From an uncultured Succinivibrionaceae bacterium (GTDB taxonomy: Bacteria > Pseudomonadota > Gammaproteobacteria > Enterobacterales > Succinivibrionaceae), in assembly GCA_900539665.1 (NCBI GenBank), contig UQCV01000036.1, positions 1 to 24,043 on the forward strand: a stretch of 24,043 nucleotides of DNA. The letters are read 5' to 3'. The notes under the pieces are model-generated. The model saw only the letters and a list, made by a program, of their open reading frames with translations. It had not been told where the DNA came from and made no database searches. Positions 7,566 through 14,320 of the stretch are shown piece after piece (position 1 is the first letter of the stretch; each line of letters opens with the position of its first letter). The position numbers and the translations under genes were made by a program.

Positions 7566-8705
7566 CTATAGGAAGACTTTTTCTAAGATACGTTCATAGA
7601 TTAAAGCTAGTTTATCTAAGTCAGTTACGGATACGCATTCATTAGCTTTATGAATAGTTGCGCTTATAGGGCCGAGTTCTATAACTTGGCACCCAAGTTT
7701 GGCAATAAAACGCCCGTCAGAAGTACCACCTGCGGTAGAAAGAGCGCAGGTGTGGCCAGTGAGTTCCGAAACAGCACTTTGGGTTGCTTCGATTAAAGTC
7801 TGAGGTTTAGTCATAAATGGATCGCCACTAAAGGACCAGGTAAGGTCGTATTTGAGTTGGTAGCGATCTAGGATAGCTTTAGTCCATTCTTTGATCTCAT
7901 CTGCTGTTGTTTCAGGGCAAAAACGCCAATTGATTTGGATAAAAAGTTCTCCCGGAATAACGTTGTTAGCCCCGGTTCCAGCCTTGATGTTAGGGATTTG
8001 CATGGAGGTAGGTGGGAAAAATTCATTACCTTTATCCCAAACTTCATTAACCAAATCTAAGATGGCTGGGGCGGCGCGGTGGATTGGGTTTTCCCCAAGT
8101 TGTGGGTAGGCTACGTGGCCTTGTACTCCAAATACCGTAATGTTGGCGGTAATTGAGCCTCGACGTCCGTTTTTCATGGTGTCGCACAAGGTGGTGGCAG
8201 AACTTGGTTCCCCCACTAAGCACATATCAATTTCTTCATGTCGCGCCTTGAGGGCTTCAACTACTACGGGGGTGCCATTGATAAATTTATCTTCTTCATC
8301 GCTTGTAAAGATAAAAGAAATGGCCCCTTTGTGCAGAGGGTGTTTTTTGATAAATCTAGCCGCAGCTGTAAGCATGGCCGCATCGCTACCTTTCATGTCC
8401 GCTGCGCCACGACCATAGAGCATGCCATCAATAATAGTAGGGGTAAATGGATCGGTCTGCCACGCACTTAGTTCTCCTGGCGGGACGACGTCAACATGAC
8501 CGGCAAAACAAAAATGTGGATGGCCTTGACCGTGCTTGGCAAAGGTATTTACTGTATCAAGTTTTGACATGTCTTCAATAACAAAACCTAATGGTTGAAG
8601 CATGTTTTTAATGAGGTCTTGGCACGAAGCATCTTCTGGCGATATGGATTGGCGGGAGATGAGTTCGCAGGCAAGATTTACGACTTCAGACTTTGTTGGA
8701 CCCAT
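7566..8705 (-). CDS. dapE: Succinyl-diaminopimelate desuccinylase DapE
   Basis: This 379-residue M20-family metalloenzyme hydrolyses N-succinyl-LL-diaminopimelate to LL-diaminopimelate and succinate in the lysine and peptidoglycan precursor pathway (cytoplasm). The two-zinc site is complete: H70 and D72 in FAGHVDVVPPG, bridging D103 in GRGAADMKG, general base E137 and ligand E138 in TSDEE, E166 in VGEPSS, and C-terminal H352 in TIHKANE. The dimerisation lid domain sits between about 180 and 295. The length is typical (375-377 in relatives). A purine-rich AAAGAGA precedes the ATG. A terminator follows at 7509-7533, and the upstream neighbour yciN has its own terminator, so dapE probably has its own promoter. 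Confidence 0.96.
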   Translation of the reverse strand: MGPTKSEVVNLACELISRQSISPEDASCQDLIKNMLQPLGFVIEDMSKLDTVNTFAKHGQGHPHFCFAGHVDVVPPGELSAWQTDPFTPTIIDGMLYGRGAADMKGSDAAMLTAAARFIKKHPLHKGAISFIFTSDEEDKFINGTPVVVEALKARHEEIDMCLVGEPSSATTLCDTMKNGRRGSITANITVFGVQGHVAYPQLGENPIHRAAPAILDLVNEVWDKGNEFFPPTSMQIPNIKAGTGANNVIPGELFIQINWRFCPETTADEIKEWTKAILDRYQLKYDLTWSFSGDPFMTKPQTLIEATQSAVSELTGHTCALSTAGGTSDGRFIAKLGCQVIELGPISATIHKANECVSVTDLDKLALIYERILEKVFL

Positions 8706-8732
8706 GAAATTGTCTCTTTGGTTAGTGCGAAA

Positions 8733-8802
8733 AAATGAAAGCTAAAAACTAAAAAGCTAAAGCCCATAGTTAAAGCTAAAACGAAAGCTAAAGCAAGAAA
8801 AG
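8733..8802. repeat. Degenerate AAAGCTAAA-type low-complexity tract
   Basis: Between dapE and the yciN terminator the sequence repeats AAGCTAAA or close variants about five times with irregular spacing. It looks like low-complexity intergenic DNA rather than an ordered array. The same word also recurs around 11160-11215. Confidence 0.4.
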
Positions 8803-8831
8803 CAAAAAAATCCCGTCATTAAAGTGACGGG
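8802..8831 (-). terminator. Terminator downstream of yciN
   Basis: CCCGTCA (8812-8818) pairs with TGACGGG (8825-8831). On the minus strand the stem is followed by a run of T (A-run 8804-8810 on the plus strand), ten bases beyond the yciN stop. Confidence 0.9.
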
Positions 8832-8840
8832 AATTTGTGG

Positions 8841-9098
8841 TTAAAGTTTATATTTATGTGAAAGCGTTACGGAGAGCTTTTTAAACATATTAAAAACGGC
8901 GTTAGTTTTTGGAGTAGGCATGCCGTCATCATCAAAGAAGAATTCACCCTTAAATACGAGATAGTCTCCTTTTTGTTCTACTTCATCGGCTCTCATGCCG
9001 TCTAGATAATCGTAATCTTTTTTAATGAGCTCGTTGGCAAGTTTTAAGAGCTCTTCGCGACTGATAAGTTCGCGATTGTCTTCTTGACCTATCATCAT
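8841..9098 (-). CDS. yciN: YciN-like DUF2498 protein
   Basis: This small 85-residue acidic protein matches E. coli YciN along its whole length, as remembered: the pattern R-E-LL--AN-II, then GDYLVFKGEFFFDDDGMPT, and the highly conserved AVFNMFKKL...LS-KYKL end. The family (DUF2498) is small, cytoplasmic and of unknown biochemical function. It begins ATG ATG, and a strong ribosome binding site, AAGGAG, lies nine bases upstream of the first ATG. A large inverted repeat (9114-9188) abuts this binding site in the leader, so translation could be structure-controlled (inference). It has its own terminator. Confidence 0.88.
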   Translation of the reverse strand: MMIGQEDNRELISREELLKLANELIKKDYDYLDGMRADEVEQKGDYLVFKGEFFFDDDGMPTPKTNAVFNMFKKLSVTLSHKYKL

Positions 9099-9113
9099 AA
9101 CTTTATGCTCCTT

Positions 9114-9188
9114 AAAATGTAGAAGCTTAGGCTAGAGCTTAAGGCTCCGATTTTATGAGGCTAAGCATCGAGCCTAAGACTACATTTT
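9114..9188 (-). promoter_or_regulatory. Long two-arm inverted repeat in the yciN leader
   Basis: The outer arms AAAATGTAG (9114-9122) and CTACATTTT (9180-9188) pair. The inner arms CTTAGGCT (9126-9133) and AGCCTAAG (9171-9178) also pair, giving about 17 bp with a small internal bulge and a 37-base loop that can fold further. On the minus strand the structure ends just before the AAGGAG of yciN. It may be a regulatory leader hairpin, or part of the 3' end of the upstream gene. Confidence 0.5.
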
Positions 9189-9250
9189 TACTCTAACAAA
9201 TTGTGTGGGGGAAAAATTGATCCTGGCGATGAATTTTTCTGGTGGTCTAG

Positions 9251-9266
9251 CCACGCTCGAGCGTGG
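9251..9266. repeat. Perfect 16-bp palindrome CCACGCTCGAGCGTGG
   Basis: The palindrome lies 11 bases past the stop of the minus-strand 221-aa gene. Its position suggests a transcript 3' end, but there is no clear T tract on the minus strand, so it could instead be a protein-binding dyad. The surrounding GC content is higher than the flanks. Confidence 0.4.
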
Positions 9267-9276
9267 TGACCTAGGT

Positions 9277-9942
9277 TTAATGCGCGTAAGCTGAGAAGAG
9301 TTTACGTTCAATTCTAAGGAAGGCCTTAACTTCATCGTTATAGTTATCGTCTAAAGTAGGCATCCCGGTTTCTTTAATCTTTAGGACTAAGTCCATATCT
9401 TCAGGCTTTAAAGCCTGACGGGCGTTGGTGTATTGTAAAAGATAATGCTTAGCTAATAAAAGATCATATGGTTGCACGCCCATGATAGATTTTAAAATTA
9501 GCATATCGCAAACTTTAAGTGGAATAAAGGAAACTTTGTTTTCCGCTAAGATATCAGAGAATGAATATAAGAGGTCTTCTTGCTTGAAAGTTGGGCAAAC
9601 GTCTTCACCAAGGAGGTAGTTCTTTGGAGAAAGGGTAACTTTGCCTTTATAGCAAGCGTAAACCACGAATTCATCCGCTTTAGGCGAAGTGGCGCATAAA
9701 AGATTCATTCTAGTGTCAGGGTAATTTTTGGCAGCTTCGCAAAATTCGGCGGCGTACTTATCATCAGCGGAGAAAAAGTAGAGATTCGGCCCTAAGATAC
9801 TGCCTAATTCAGTAATGCCTTTAAAAGCAACGTTTTTACGCATACGTTCATCAATGATCATGACGATTTTAGCTTTAGGCACCACAATCTTACGCGCTGG
9901 CTTATAAGATCCTTTGGTACCGTCGTTACAGCATTCTGACAT
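9277..9942 (-). CDS. Unrecognised 221-aa cytoplasmic protein
   Basis: The family is not recognised. The 221-residue product has no signal peptide and no clear membrane helix. It opens with a short Cys-containing segment (SECCNDG), followed by a basic stretch and a hydrophobic beta-like segment (AKIVMIIDERMR). It is alpha/beta in appearance, with seven Cys spread over its length, and ends in a charged helical region. Coding is well supported: there is a good ribosome binding site (GGAGA, eight bases before ATG), the codon use resembles its neighbours, and a promoter-like pair precedes it (see 9978-10007). It may be restricted to this bacterial group. Confidence 0.75.
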   Translation of the reverse strand: MSECCNDGTKGSYKPARKIVVPKAKIVMIIDERMRKNVAFKGITELGSILGPNLYFFSADDKYAAEFCEAAKNYPDTRMNLLCATSPKADEFVVYACYKGKVTLSPKNYLLGEDVCPTFKQEDLLYSFSDILAENKVSFIPLKVCDMLILKSIMGVQPYDLLLAKHYLLQYTNARQALKPEDMDLVLKIKETGMPTLDDNYNDEVKAFLRIERKLFSAYAH

Positions 9943-9977
9943 TTGTAATCTCCATAAGTTAAAAACTAAACGCTGTT

Positions 9978-10007
9978 ATTTTAAGGCGTGAGCAGAAATA
10001 ATGCCAA
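9978..10007 (-). promoter_or_regulatory. Sigma70-like promoter of the 221-aa gene
   Basis: On the minus strand TTGGCA (plus 10002-10007) is followed after 18 bases by TAAAAT (plus 9978-9983). Each hexamer has five of six consensus bases. Transcription would begin about 30 bases before the ATG at 9942. Confidence 0.55.
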
Positions 10008-10052
10008 TTTTAACGTGGAAAAAGAGAATTTTTTGCAGATGTGTCTTTTTAT

Positions 10053-10210
10053 CTAAAATCTCCAAAATGTAGTGGACTTAGAAGTCCTATACAGTAGGGG
10101 TGAAGTGGACACACCTGTGAGAATAAGGATTGCATAGCTATCAAACTTCTTTAGAATTATTCTAATGAGTAATTACGAAGCTCCCATCTCTTTAGGTGGT
10201 GAGTAGTTCA
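10053..10210 (+). mobile_element. 158-bp IS605-type remnant carrying the 3' guide-RNA-like end
   Basis: Bases 10053-10065 equal the left tip of the element at 16820 and follow the same TTTAT pentamer (10048-10052). Bases 10066-10210 then match 18119-18263, the last codons of tnpB plus the right end, with only five substitutions. The similarity stops exactly at ...GTAGTTCA. This looks like an internal-deletion derivative whose junction falls in an A-rich microhomology. It lacks the left hairpin and nearly all of tnpB. In tnpB elements this 3' segment encodes the omega/reRNA scaffold, with the guide taken from the flanking DNA beyond the right tip (from 10211). Confidence 0.85.
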
Positions 10211-10440
10211 TCTATGGAACTTGGTTGAGCTTTCTAGCTACAGTATGATTTAGCCTCAGTTTGTTTGGTTTTAGCTTGTTTACCGTAGCTTATTTTAAGC
10301 GTGATTAGGTTTTGTTTTCTTTCTAGTTTTTCTCAATTTTGGTTTTCTTATGTTTGTTTTCCTAGGGGGGGATTTGGTGGCAATAGTGGCCTTACTTTTA
10401 GAGTTTGGAGTGTTACCGCAACGCGGAATATAAAAACAAA
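10211..10440. other. Intergenic stretch without recognisable features
   Basis: About 230 bases between the IS remnant and the lipoprotein promoter region. It is rich in T and G (a G7 tract near 10365-10371), with no credible open frame, terminator or repeat seen on either strand. Confidence 0.4.
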
Positions 10441-10454
10441 TTAATTGCAATTTC

Positions 10455-10506
10455 TTAACAATTATTTTGTTAAATAATTCACATTTATAACAAAAAGTTG
10501 TAAAAT
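10455..10506 (+). promoter_or_regulatory. Promoter with adjacent dyad operator, lipoprotein gene
   Basis: A -35-like TTCACA (10478-10483), 17 bases, then TAAAAT (10501-10506). Immediately upstream lies a perfect dyad, TTAACAA-TTATT-TTGTTAA (10455-10473), in a position typical of an operator or activator site. The transcript would carry a leader of about 270 bases before ATG 10784. That leader contains a 9-bp stem-loop, CTAAGAGCT/AGCTCTTAG (10550-10573), and a smaller one, GCAAG/CTTGC (10601-10621). Confidence 0.5.
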
Positions 10507-10783
10507 TACATCATGTACTCAAGGTTAAAAAAAATCCTGTAACGAGAGGCTAAGAGCTAAATTAAGCTCTTAGGACTTAAGGCTTGATAGTTTGGTTCAA
10601 GCAAGATTGGTGAGAACTTGCGGTACAAAAATTTGTTTTTAGGTCTAATGGTAGTTAAGCGTCGGTTTTGATCCGTTGTTTCTTAATTTATGGTTGAAAC
10701 TAAAAACCACAAAACACGTAGCAACGCCAAAGTTAACCTTAAAACGAGACCAAAAATTCTCCAATTATCTTAAGGAAAAAAAT

Positions 10784-11146
10784 ATGTACTTAAAGACCTT
10801 GGTTATGGTAAGTGTTGCCGGTTGTGCAATGTCTCTTTTAACTGCTTGTGGTGAACCAAAACTTGAATGTTCAAACAAAGATGAGTTAAGTGAAACTGGC
10901 AAAGCAGTTTTGGAATACATTAAAGAAAAAGATCCTGAAGAAGCTAAGCATGTTGGCAGTTTCATGAAATTTATGCTTTTGACTGGACAAAAGAGTGAAA
11001 TTTGTGGTCTTAGCGCGTCACAGATTCAGCACAAATCCCACAACATCGTCAAAGACAAGGTTGATGCGCTTAAGCAAGACCTTAAGGGAGGGATCGACGC
11101 TAGCGCTAAGCGTACCAAGGACATGATTGATTCCATCGGTCAATAG
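10784..11146 (+). CDS. Small putative lipoprotein
   Basis: From ATG 10784 the protein has 120 residues. AAGGA at 10772-10776 is the ribosome binding site, so the longer upstream frame is rejected. It starts with a lipoprotein signal peptide (MYLKTLVMVSVAGCAMSLLTAC), with lipobox LTAC and the lipidated Cys at residue 22. The +2 residue is Gly, which by E. coli rules suggests the outer membrane. The mature part is about 98 residues, charged and mostly helical, with two further Cys (residues about 28 and 73) that might form a disulfide. No family was recognised. Upstream are a good promoter, a dyad and an unusually long leader, so regulated expression is likely. Confidence 0.75.
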   Translation: MYLKTLVMVSVAGCAMSLLTACGEPKLECSNKDELSETGKAVLEYIKEKDPEEAKHVGSFMKFMLLTGQKSEICGLSASQIQHKSHNIVKDKVDALKQDLKGGIDASAKRTKDMIDSIGQ

Positions 11147-11309
11147 CTTCGCGTCTTTGATATTTAAAGCTAAACCTTAAAGTTCTTGAAAACAAGGCTC
11201 TTGAAACTAAAGCTCTCGTTTCATGTAAAAGGTTTGAGTTGACCTAAGAGTGTACTTTTTTGTTTGTGGTTTTGGTTTTTAGTTTTAAAACCAAATGCAT
11301 ACCGAATGC

Positions 11310-11325
11310 AAAAAAAAGGGGGGGG
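11310..11325 (+). repeat. A8G8 homopolymer tract upstream of the EamA gene
   Basis: Eight A (11310-11317) are directly followed by eight G (11318-11325), then AGGGG. Tracts like this are prone to slipped-strand length change. It lies 47-62 bases before the preferred start of the exporter gene and inside a 26-codon upstream frame (ATG 11295, stop overlapping the exporter start). Confidence 0.6.
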
Positions 11326-11371
11326 AGGGGCTAGCACTAAAAAATAGGTGGCTAGTTCCTCTCTTGTTTTT

Positions 11372-12289
11372 ATGAATGAAAGATCCATTTTAAAACCCAT
11401 CTTATCAATTTTGGCGGCTGAAATTTGTTGGGGCTTGATGTCTCCTTTAGGTAAGCTAGCCTTAGACGCAGGCATGTCTCCTTATACCTTGTCGTTCTTA
11501 CGTATGTCGGGAGCGGCTATCTTATTTTGGTTGCTATCTCTTAGTGCGCCTAAAACCCATATTAGATTAAAAGATTTTCCATTAATTGCGATTGCCGGTT
11601 TAATGAGTATTGCTTTAAACCAAGGCACTTATATTCTAGGGTTATCGCTGACCTCGCCGGTCAATGGCTGCATAATTAGTTGTACGATGCCAATTTGGAC
11701 CATGATTTTTGCGTACTTTATTTTAAAAGATGCCATTGGTTTAAAAAGGTTTATGGGGATTGTTCTTGGAGTAATTGGGGCGGTAGTTCTAATTTTATCA
11801 GGGGCGAATGCTAATCAAGGCGGCGGTAGTATTTATGGGGATCTTATTTGTATTTTTTCTCAGCTCACCGTGGCTCTGTACTTAGTCTTATTTAAAAATT
11901 TTGTGGGACGCTACCATATTGCCCATCTTATGAAATGGATGTTTTTCTTTGCCTCACTTATGTTTCTGCCGTTTTCAGTTGAAGATACGATTCATGATTT
12001 ACAGCAAGGTTTTGCCCCTATAGTTTGGCTTGAAGCGTTGTACGTGGTGTTCTTTGGGACTTTTATTGCGTATTTATGCTTCGTTTACGCCCAAAAGCGC
12101 CTAGTGCCTCAAGTTTGCAGTATGTTTAATTATTGTTTACCGGTGGTCGCCATGATCGTGTCTCTGGCGTTAGAACTCGATGTGTTTTCTTGGGTCAAGG
12201 TGGGAGCTACGCTTCTTATATTTGTAGGGGTAGGGATTGTCATTAGCTCGCGCGGGAGCTGTAAAGTAGCCCAAACAGCTAAAGCTTAA
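11372..12289 (+). CDS. EamA/DMT-family transporter
   Basis: This protein of about 305 residues has ten hydrophobic segments in two homologous halves (EamA repeats), as in the drug/metabolite transporter superfamily (RhaT/YdcZ/PecM type). The first repeat begins ILAAEICWGLMSPLGKLALDAG and the second begins GDLICIFSQLTVALYLVLFKNFVG. A conserved Pro-rich loop with LTSPVNGCII and the final GVGIVISSRG are also typical. Such proteins usually export amino acids or metabolites across the inner membrane; the substrate is unknown. ATG 11372 is preferred for a normal N-terminus. GTG 11348 in the same frame would add eight residues, and an in-frame TAG at 11345 blocks anything longer. Neither start has a well-spaced ribosome binding site. 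A Nudix gene follows 62 bases downstream and may be cotranscribed. Confidence 0.88.
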   Translation: MNERSILKPILSILAAEICWGLMSPLGKLALDAGMSPYTLSFLRMSGAAILFWLLSLSAPKTHIRLKDFPLIAIAGLMSIALNQGTYILGLSLTSPVNGCIISCTMPIWTMIFAYFILKDAIGLKRFMGIVLGVIGAVVLILSGANANQGGGSIYGDLICIFSQLTVALYLVLFKNFVGRYHIAHLMKWMFFFASLMFLPFSVEDTIHDLQQGFAPIVWLEALYVVFFGTFIAYLCFVYAQKRLVPQVCSMFNYCLPVVAMIVSLALELDVFSWVKVGATLLIFVGVGIVISSRGSCKVAQTAKA

Positions 12290-12351
12290 TTTACTTACGC
12301 TGCATTTAGTTTATGGTTTAGAGTTCGTTTTTGACTTATGGAGTCACATCA

Positions 12352-12864
12352 ATGAATAATCAGAACGATAATTCCACTAAGTTGTGTGCTTTTGCTTCGG
12401 CTTTAGATTCAAGCTATGGCGAAGCTTTGCAATTAAAAGCACATACGTGGGCGCAGCAACATAATTTACGTCATCTGCGGGTTACTTGCGGGATTTTACG
12501 CCGGGGAGCAACTTTTTTCTGTGCTAGGCGTGGCGCCATGCTAGGAATGGCGGGCAAATGGGAATTTCCAGGCGGAAAAATCGAGCCCCAGGAAACACCG
12601 GAAGCATGCGTCGTCAGAGAAATAAAAGAAGAGCTTCAGGTAACTGCGCAAGTAGAACGTTTTTTAGGGATTGCGGTTTACGCTTATCCTGACTTCGTGC
12701 TCGAGCTTTATGTTTTTGTGCTCACACCGCTTTTAGTAAGCGAGCCTGTACTTATAGAACACTCGGCCGGCGCGTGGCGGACGGCTTTAGAATTAAGCAA
12801 GCTTCCGTGGGATGAATGCGATAGTTTATTTGTGCCTCTCTTAAAGGATTACCATCCTTTTTAA
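12352..12864 (+). CDS. Nudix hydrolase, MutT/NudG-like
   Basis: This 170-residue protein has a complete Nudix box starting at GGKIEPQE and ending REIKEEL (G-x5-E-x7-R-E-x2-E-E; the usual following Gly is Gln). It is preceded by the GKWEFPGGK motif typical of MutT and NudG enzymes, which hydrolyse oxidised or non-canonical nucleoside triphosphates to monophosphates (nucleotide-pool sanitation, cytoplasm). About 45 extra residues precede the Nudix fold compared with E. coli MutT (129 aa). Start ATG 12352 is chosen because GGAG (12340-12343) is well spaced, rather than the upstream TTG 12331 in the same frame. Substrate specificity cannot be read directly. It may be cotranscribed with the exporter upstream. 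Confidence 0.88.
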   Translation: MNNQNDNSTKLCAFASALDSSYGEALQLKAHTWAQQHNLRHLRVTCGILRRGATFFCARRGAMLGMAGKWEFPGGKIEPQETPEACVVREIKEELQVTAQVERFLGIAVYAYPDFVLELYVFVLTPLLVSEPVLIEHSAGAWRTALELSKLPWDECDSLFVPLLKDYHPF

Positions 12865-13194
12865 TCAGCTAAGCAAGCGTGGGTGCCCGCTTGCAAATTG
12901 AGATTAAACATATTAAAATCACGTAGCTTGTCGGTCTTAGGAGATTGAGAGCCTAAAATAAAGGCTTCATGGGCATTGCTCCAATCTTTTGAAGCTGTTT
13001 ATCCGTTAAAGCGTAAACCTTTAGGGGAACTTTACAAAGACGGACGGTTTTTGCTGATTATGAAGCAGCTTGAACTGTAAGGGTTCTGACTTTGGAATAA
13101 ATCCAATAGTCGGTCATTGCTGATTTTTGCTTTTTGTGGGGCTGCAAGACGGTATGTGCCGCTCCTGCATGAAAGCTATATATAGAATAACGTT
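12865..13194 (+). other. Gap before proQ with hairpin and short open frame
   Basis: An imperfect hairpin, GCAAGCG (12873-12879) with CGCTTGC (12888-12894), sits just after the Nudix gene, without a T tract. Reading on in the Nudix frame there is only one stop (TGA 12946-12948) before TAA 13078. The part after it (12949-13077) would encode 43 residues (FEAVYPLKRKPLGELY within) with no start codon. It might be decayed coding sequence or chance. Directly before proQ, TATATA (13177-13182) resembles a -10 element. Confidence 0.3.
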
Positions 13195-14013
13195 ATGGAA
13201 GAAGTAGAACTTAAAACCACAGAACCTGGTACTCAGGGGGCTGAACTTGAAACTAAAGCTCAGGCTGTAGCAGGTGCTAGCGAAGCTAATGATGAAGCTA
13301 GCGGTCCTAGTGCCAAAGAAGTAGTGGCTTATCTCGTTAAAACCTACCCTGCATGCTTTGCAGCAGAAGGTAGTGGTAATGCTAAACCTCTAAAGGTTGG
13401 TATTTTCAATGATATCGTTGAACGCACCAACTGGGAAGAAGTTGGTTTTTCAAAGACCAAACTTCGTATTGCTATTAGATACTACACCAACAGCTGGGAT
13501 TATTTGGCTTGTGTCGTAGCAGGTTCAAAGCGTGTTGACCTCGATGGCGCTGAAGTAGACGAAGTTTCTGCTCAGCACGCAGATTACGCTAAAGAACGCT
13601 TAGAAGCATCAAAGGCTAAGTTCGAAGCAGCCAAGGCTGCTCGTAATGCAGCTAAGCAAGCAGCTCGCGCAGCCCGCAATGCTAAAAATGGCAACAAGGA
13701 TGGCGAAGGTAGAACTCGTGGTCCACGTCGTCAAGGTGGCAAGTTTGAAGGTCGTAACCAAAATGGTAAGCGCCCTGCACGCGTTGGTGACCGCCGTCCA
13801 AATGGCAACCGTCCGGCTAAACCTCAGGTTCGCGAAGAAGTTGCTTTTGAACAACTTGACGCTAATGATGTAAAGGTTGGTCTTAAGGTTCACGTTATGA
13901 TAGGTTCTAGCCCAGTAGCAGCTACTGTAAAAGAAGTTGTACGTAGCGTAGTAGCGGTTGAATTTGATACTGGTATGGTGGCACGTGTGGCTATCGACCG
14001 TATTGGCAAGTAA
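13195..14013 (+). CDS. proQ: ProQ, FinO-family RNA chaperone
   Basis: This 272-residue protein has three parts. An acidic N-terminal tail (about 1-40) is followed by the FinO/ProQ RNA-binding domain (about 41-130), with KEVVAYLVKTYPACF, KPLKVGIFNDIVER, the RYYTNSWDYL region and AGSKRVDLDG. A long, basic, Ala/Arg/Asn/Gly-rich linker (about 130-210) then leads to a C-terminal Tudor-like domain (about 215-272; VKVGLKVHVM through VARVAIDRIG). ProQ binds structured sRNAs and mRNA 3' ends and influences their stability. It is longer than E. coli ProQ (232), mainly through the N-tail and linker. ATG 13195 has no clear ribosome binding site, and a -10-like TATATA lies only 12 bases upstream. prc follows after 650 bases, echoing the E. 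coli proQ-prc order. Confidence 0.95.
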   Translation: MEEVELKTTEPGTQGAELETKAQAVAGASEANDEASGPSAKEVVAYLVKTYPACFAAEGSGNAKPLKVGIFNDIVERTNWEEVGFSKTKLRIAIRYYTNSWDYLACVVAGSKRVDLDGAEVDEVSAQHADYAKERLEASKAKFEAAKAARNAAKQAARAARNAKNGNKDGEGRTRGPRRQGGKFEGRNQNGKRPARVGDRRPNGNRPAKPQVREEVAFEQLDANDVKVGLKVHVMIGSSPVAATVKEVVRSVVAVEFDTGMVARVAIDRIGK

Positions 14014-14081
14014 GGAGCTTTCACCTGTTTGGGGCGGTTGCCTTAAAAACATGAAGCTTTCTTTACAAGGAAAAACTAAGC

Positions 14082-14197
14082 TATACTTTAATTGTTAGGT
14101 TGGCCAAAATAGCTATCGAAAATAAGATTTAGGTTTTTAAATTTTAACTCAAAGTTGACGAAACCGTGTAGAGTCCTAAAGCTCTGCGCGGTTTTTT
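14082..14197 (+). ncRNA. Candidate small RNA with strong terminator
   Basis: A -10-like TATACT (14082-14087) lies upstream of a strong intrinsic terminator. AAACCGTGTAGAG (14161-14173) pairs with CTCTGCGCGGTTT (14182-14194), including two G-U pairs, and is followed by T6 (14192-14197). A transcript from about 14094 would be about 104 nt with no open frame. The -35 is weak (TTCTTT, 17 bases upstream). The terminator may equally end the proQ mRNA, with any short RNA processed from its 3' end. Confidence 0.35.
14161..14197 (+). terminator. Strong intrinsic terminator downstream of proQ
   Basis: The stem is 13 bp (two G-U pairs) with an eight-base loop and a run of six T. It lies about 150 bases past the proQ stop, and no gene lies between. 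Confidence 0.9.
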
Positions 14198-14320
14198 CTT
14201 GGTGGTTGGTGCTTTTTGCAGAGTTCTTCAGAAAAATAGGTCTTAGACACATAAAATATTATGAGTTTAAGGTTAAATTAGCTAAAATTAAAATTTATCA
14301 AATGCGTGTCATACTCCACT

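Noticed and set aside
9251..9266. Palindrome as an intrinsic terminator of the 221-aa gene
   Set aside because: The stem is perfect, but no T tract follows on the minus strand (only scattered T after about 15 bases), so it is listed as a palindrome only.
10676..10783. Longer N-terminus for the lipoprotein
   Set aside because: A start at 10676 would bury the lipoprotein signal peptide 36 residues inside the protein. ATG 10784 has a good ribosome binding site and a proper signal peptide.
11295..11372. Direct on/off phase variation of the EamA protein by reading-frame shift in the G8 tract
   Set aside because: In the exporter frame a TAG at 11345-11347 blocks any fusion with the upstream frame whatever the tract length. 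Only an indirect effect on initiation remains possible.
13609..14052. 147-codon minus-strand frame over proQ
   Set aside because: It is a mirror of the Ala/Arg/Lys-rich ProQ linker codons. The product is low in complexity and has no start signals.
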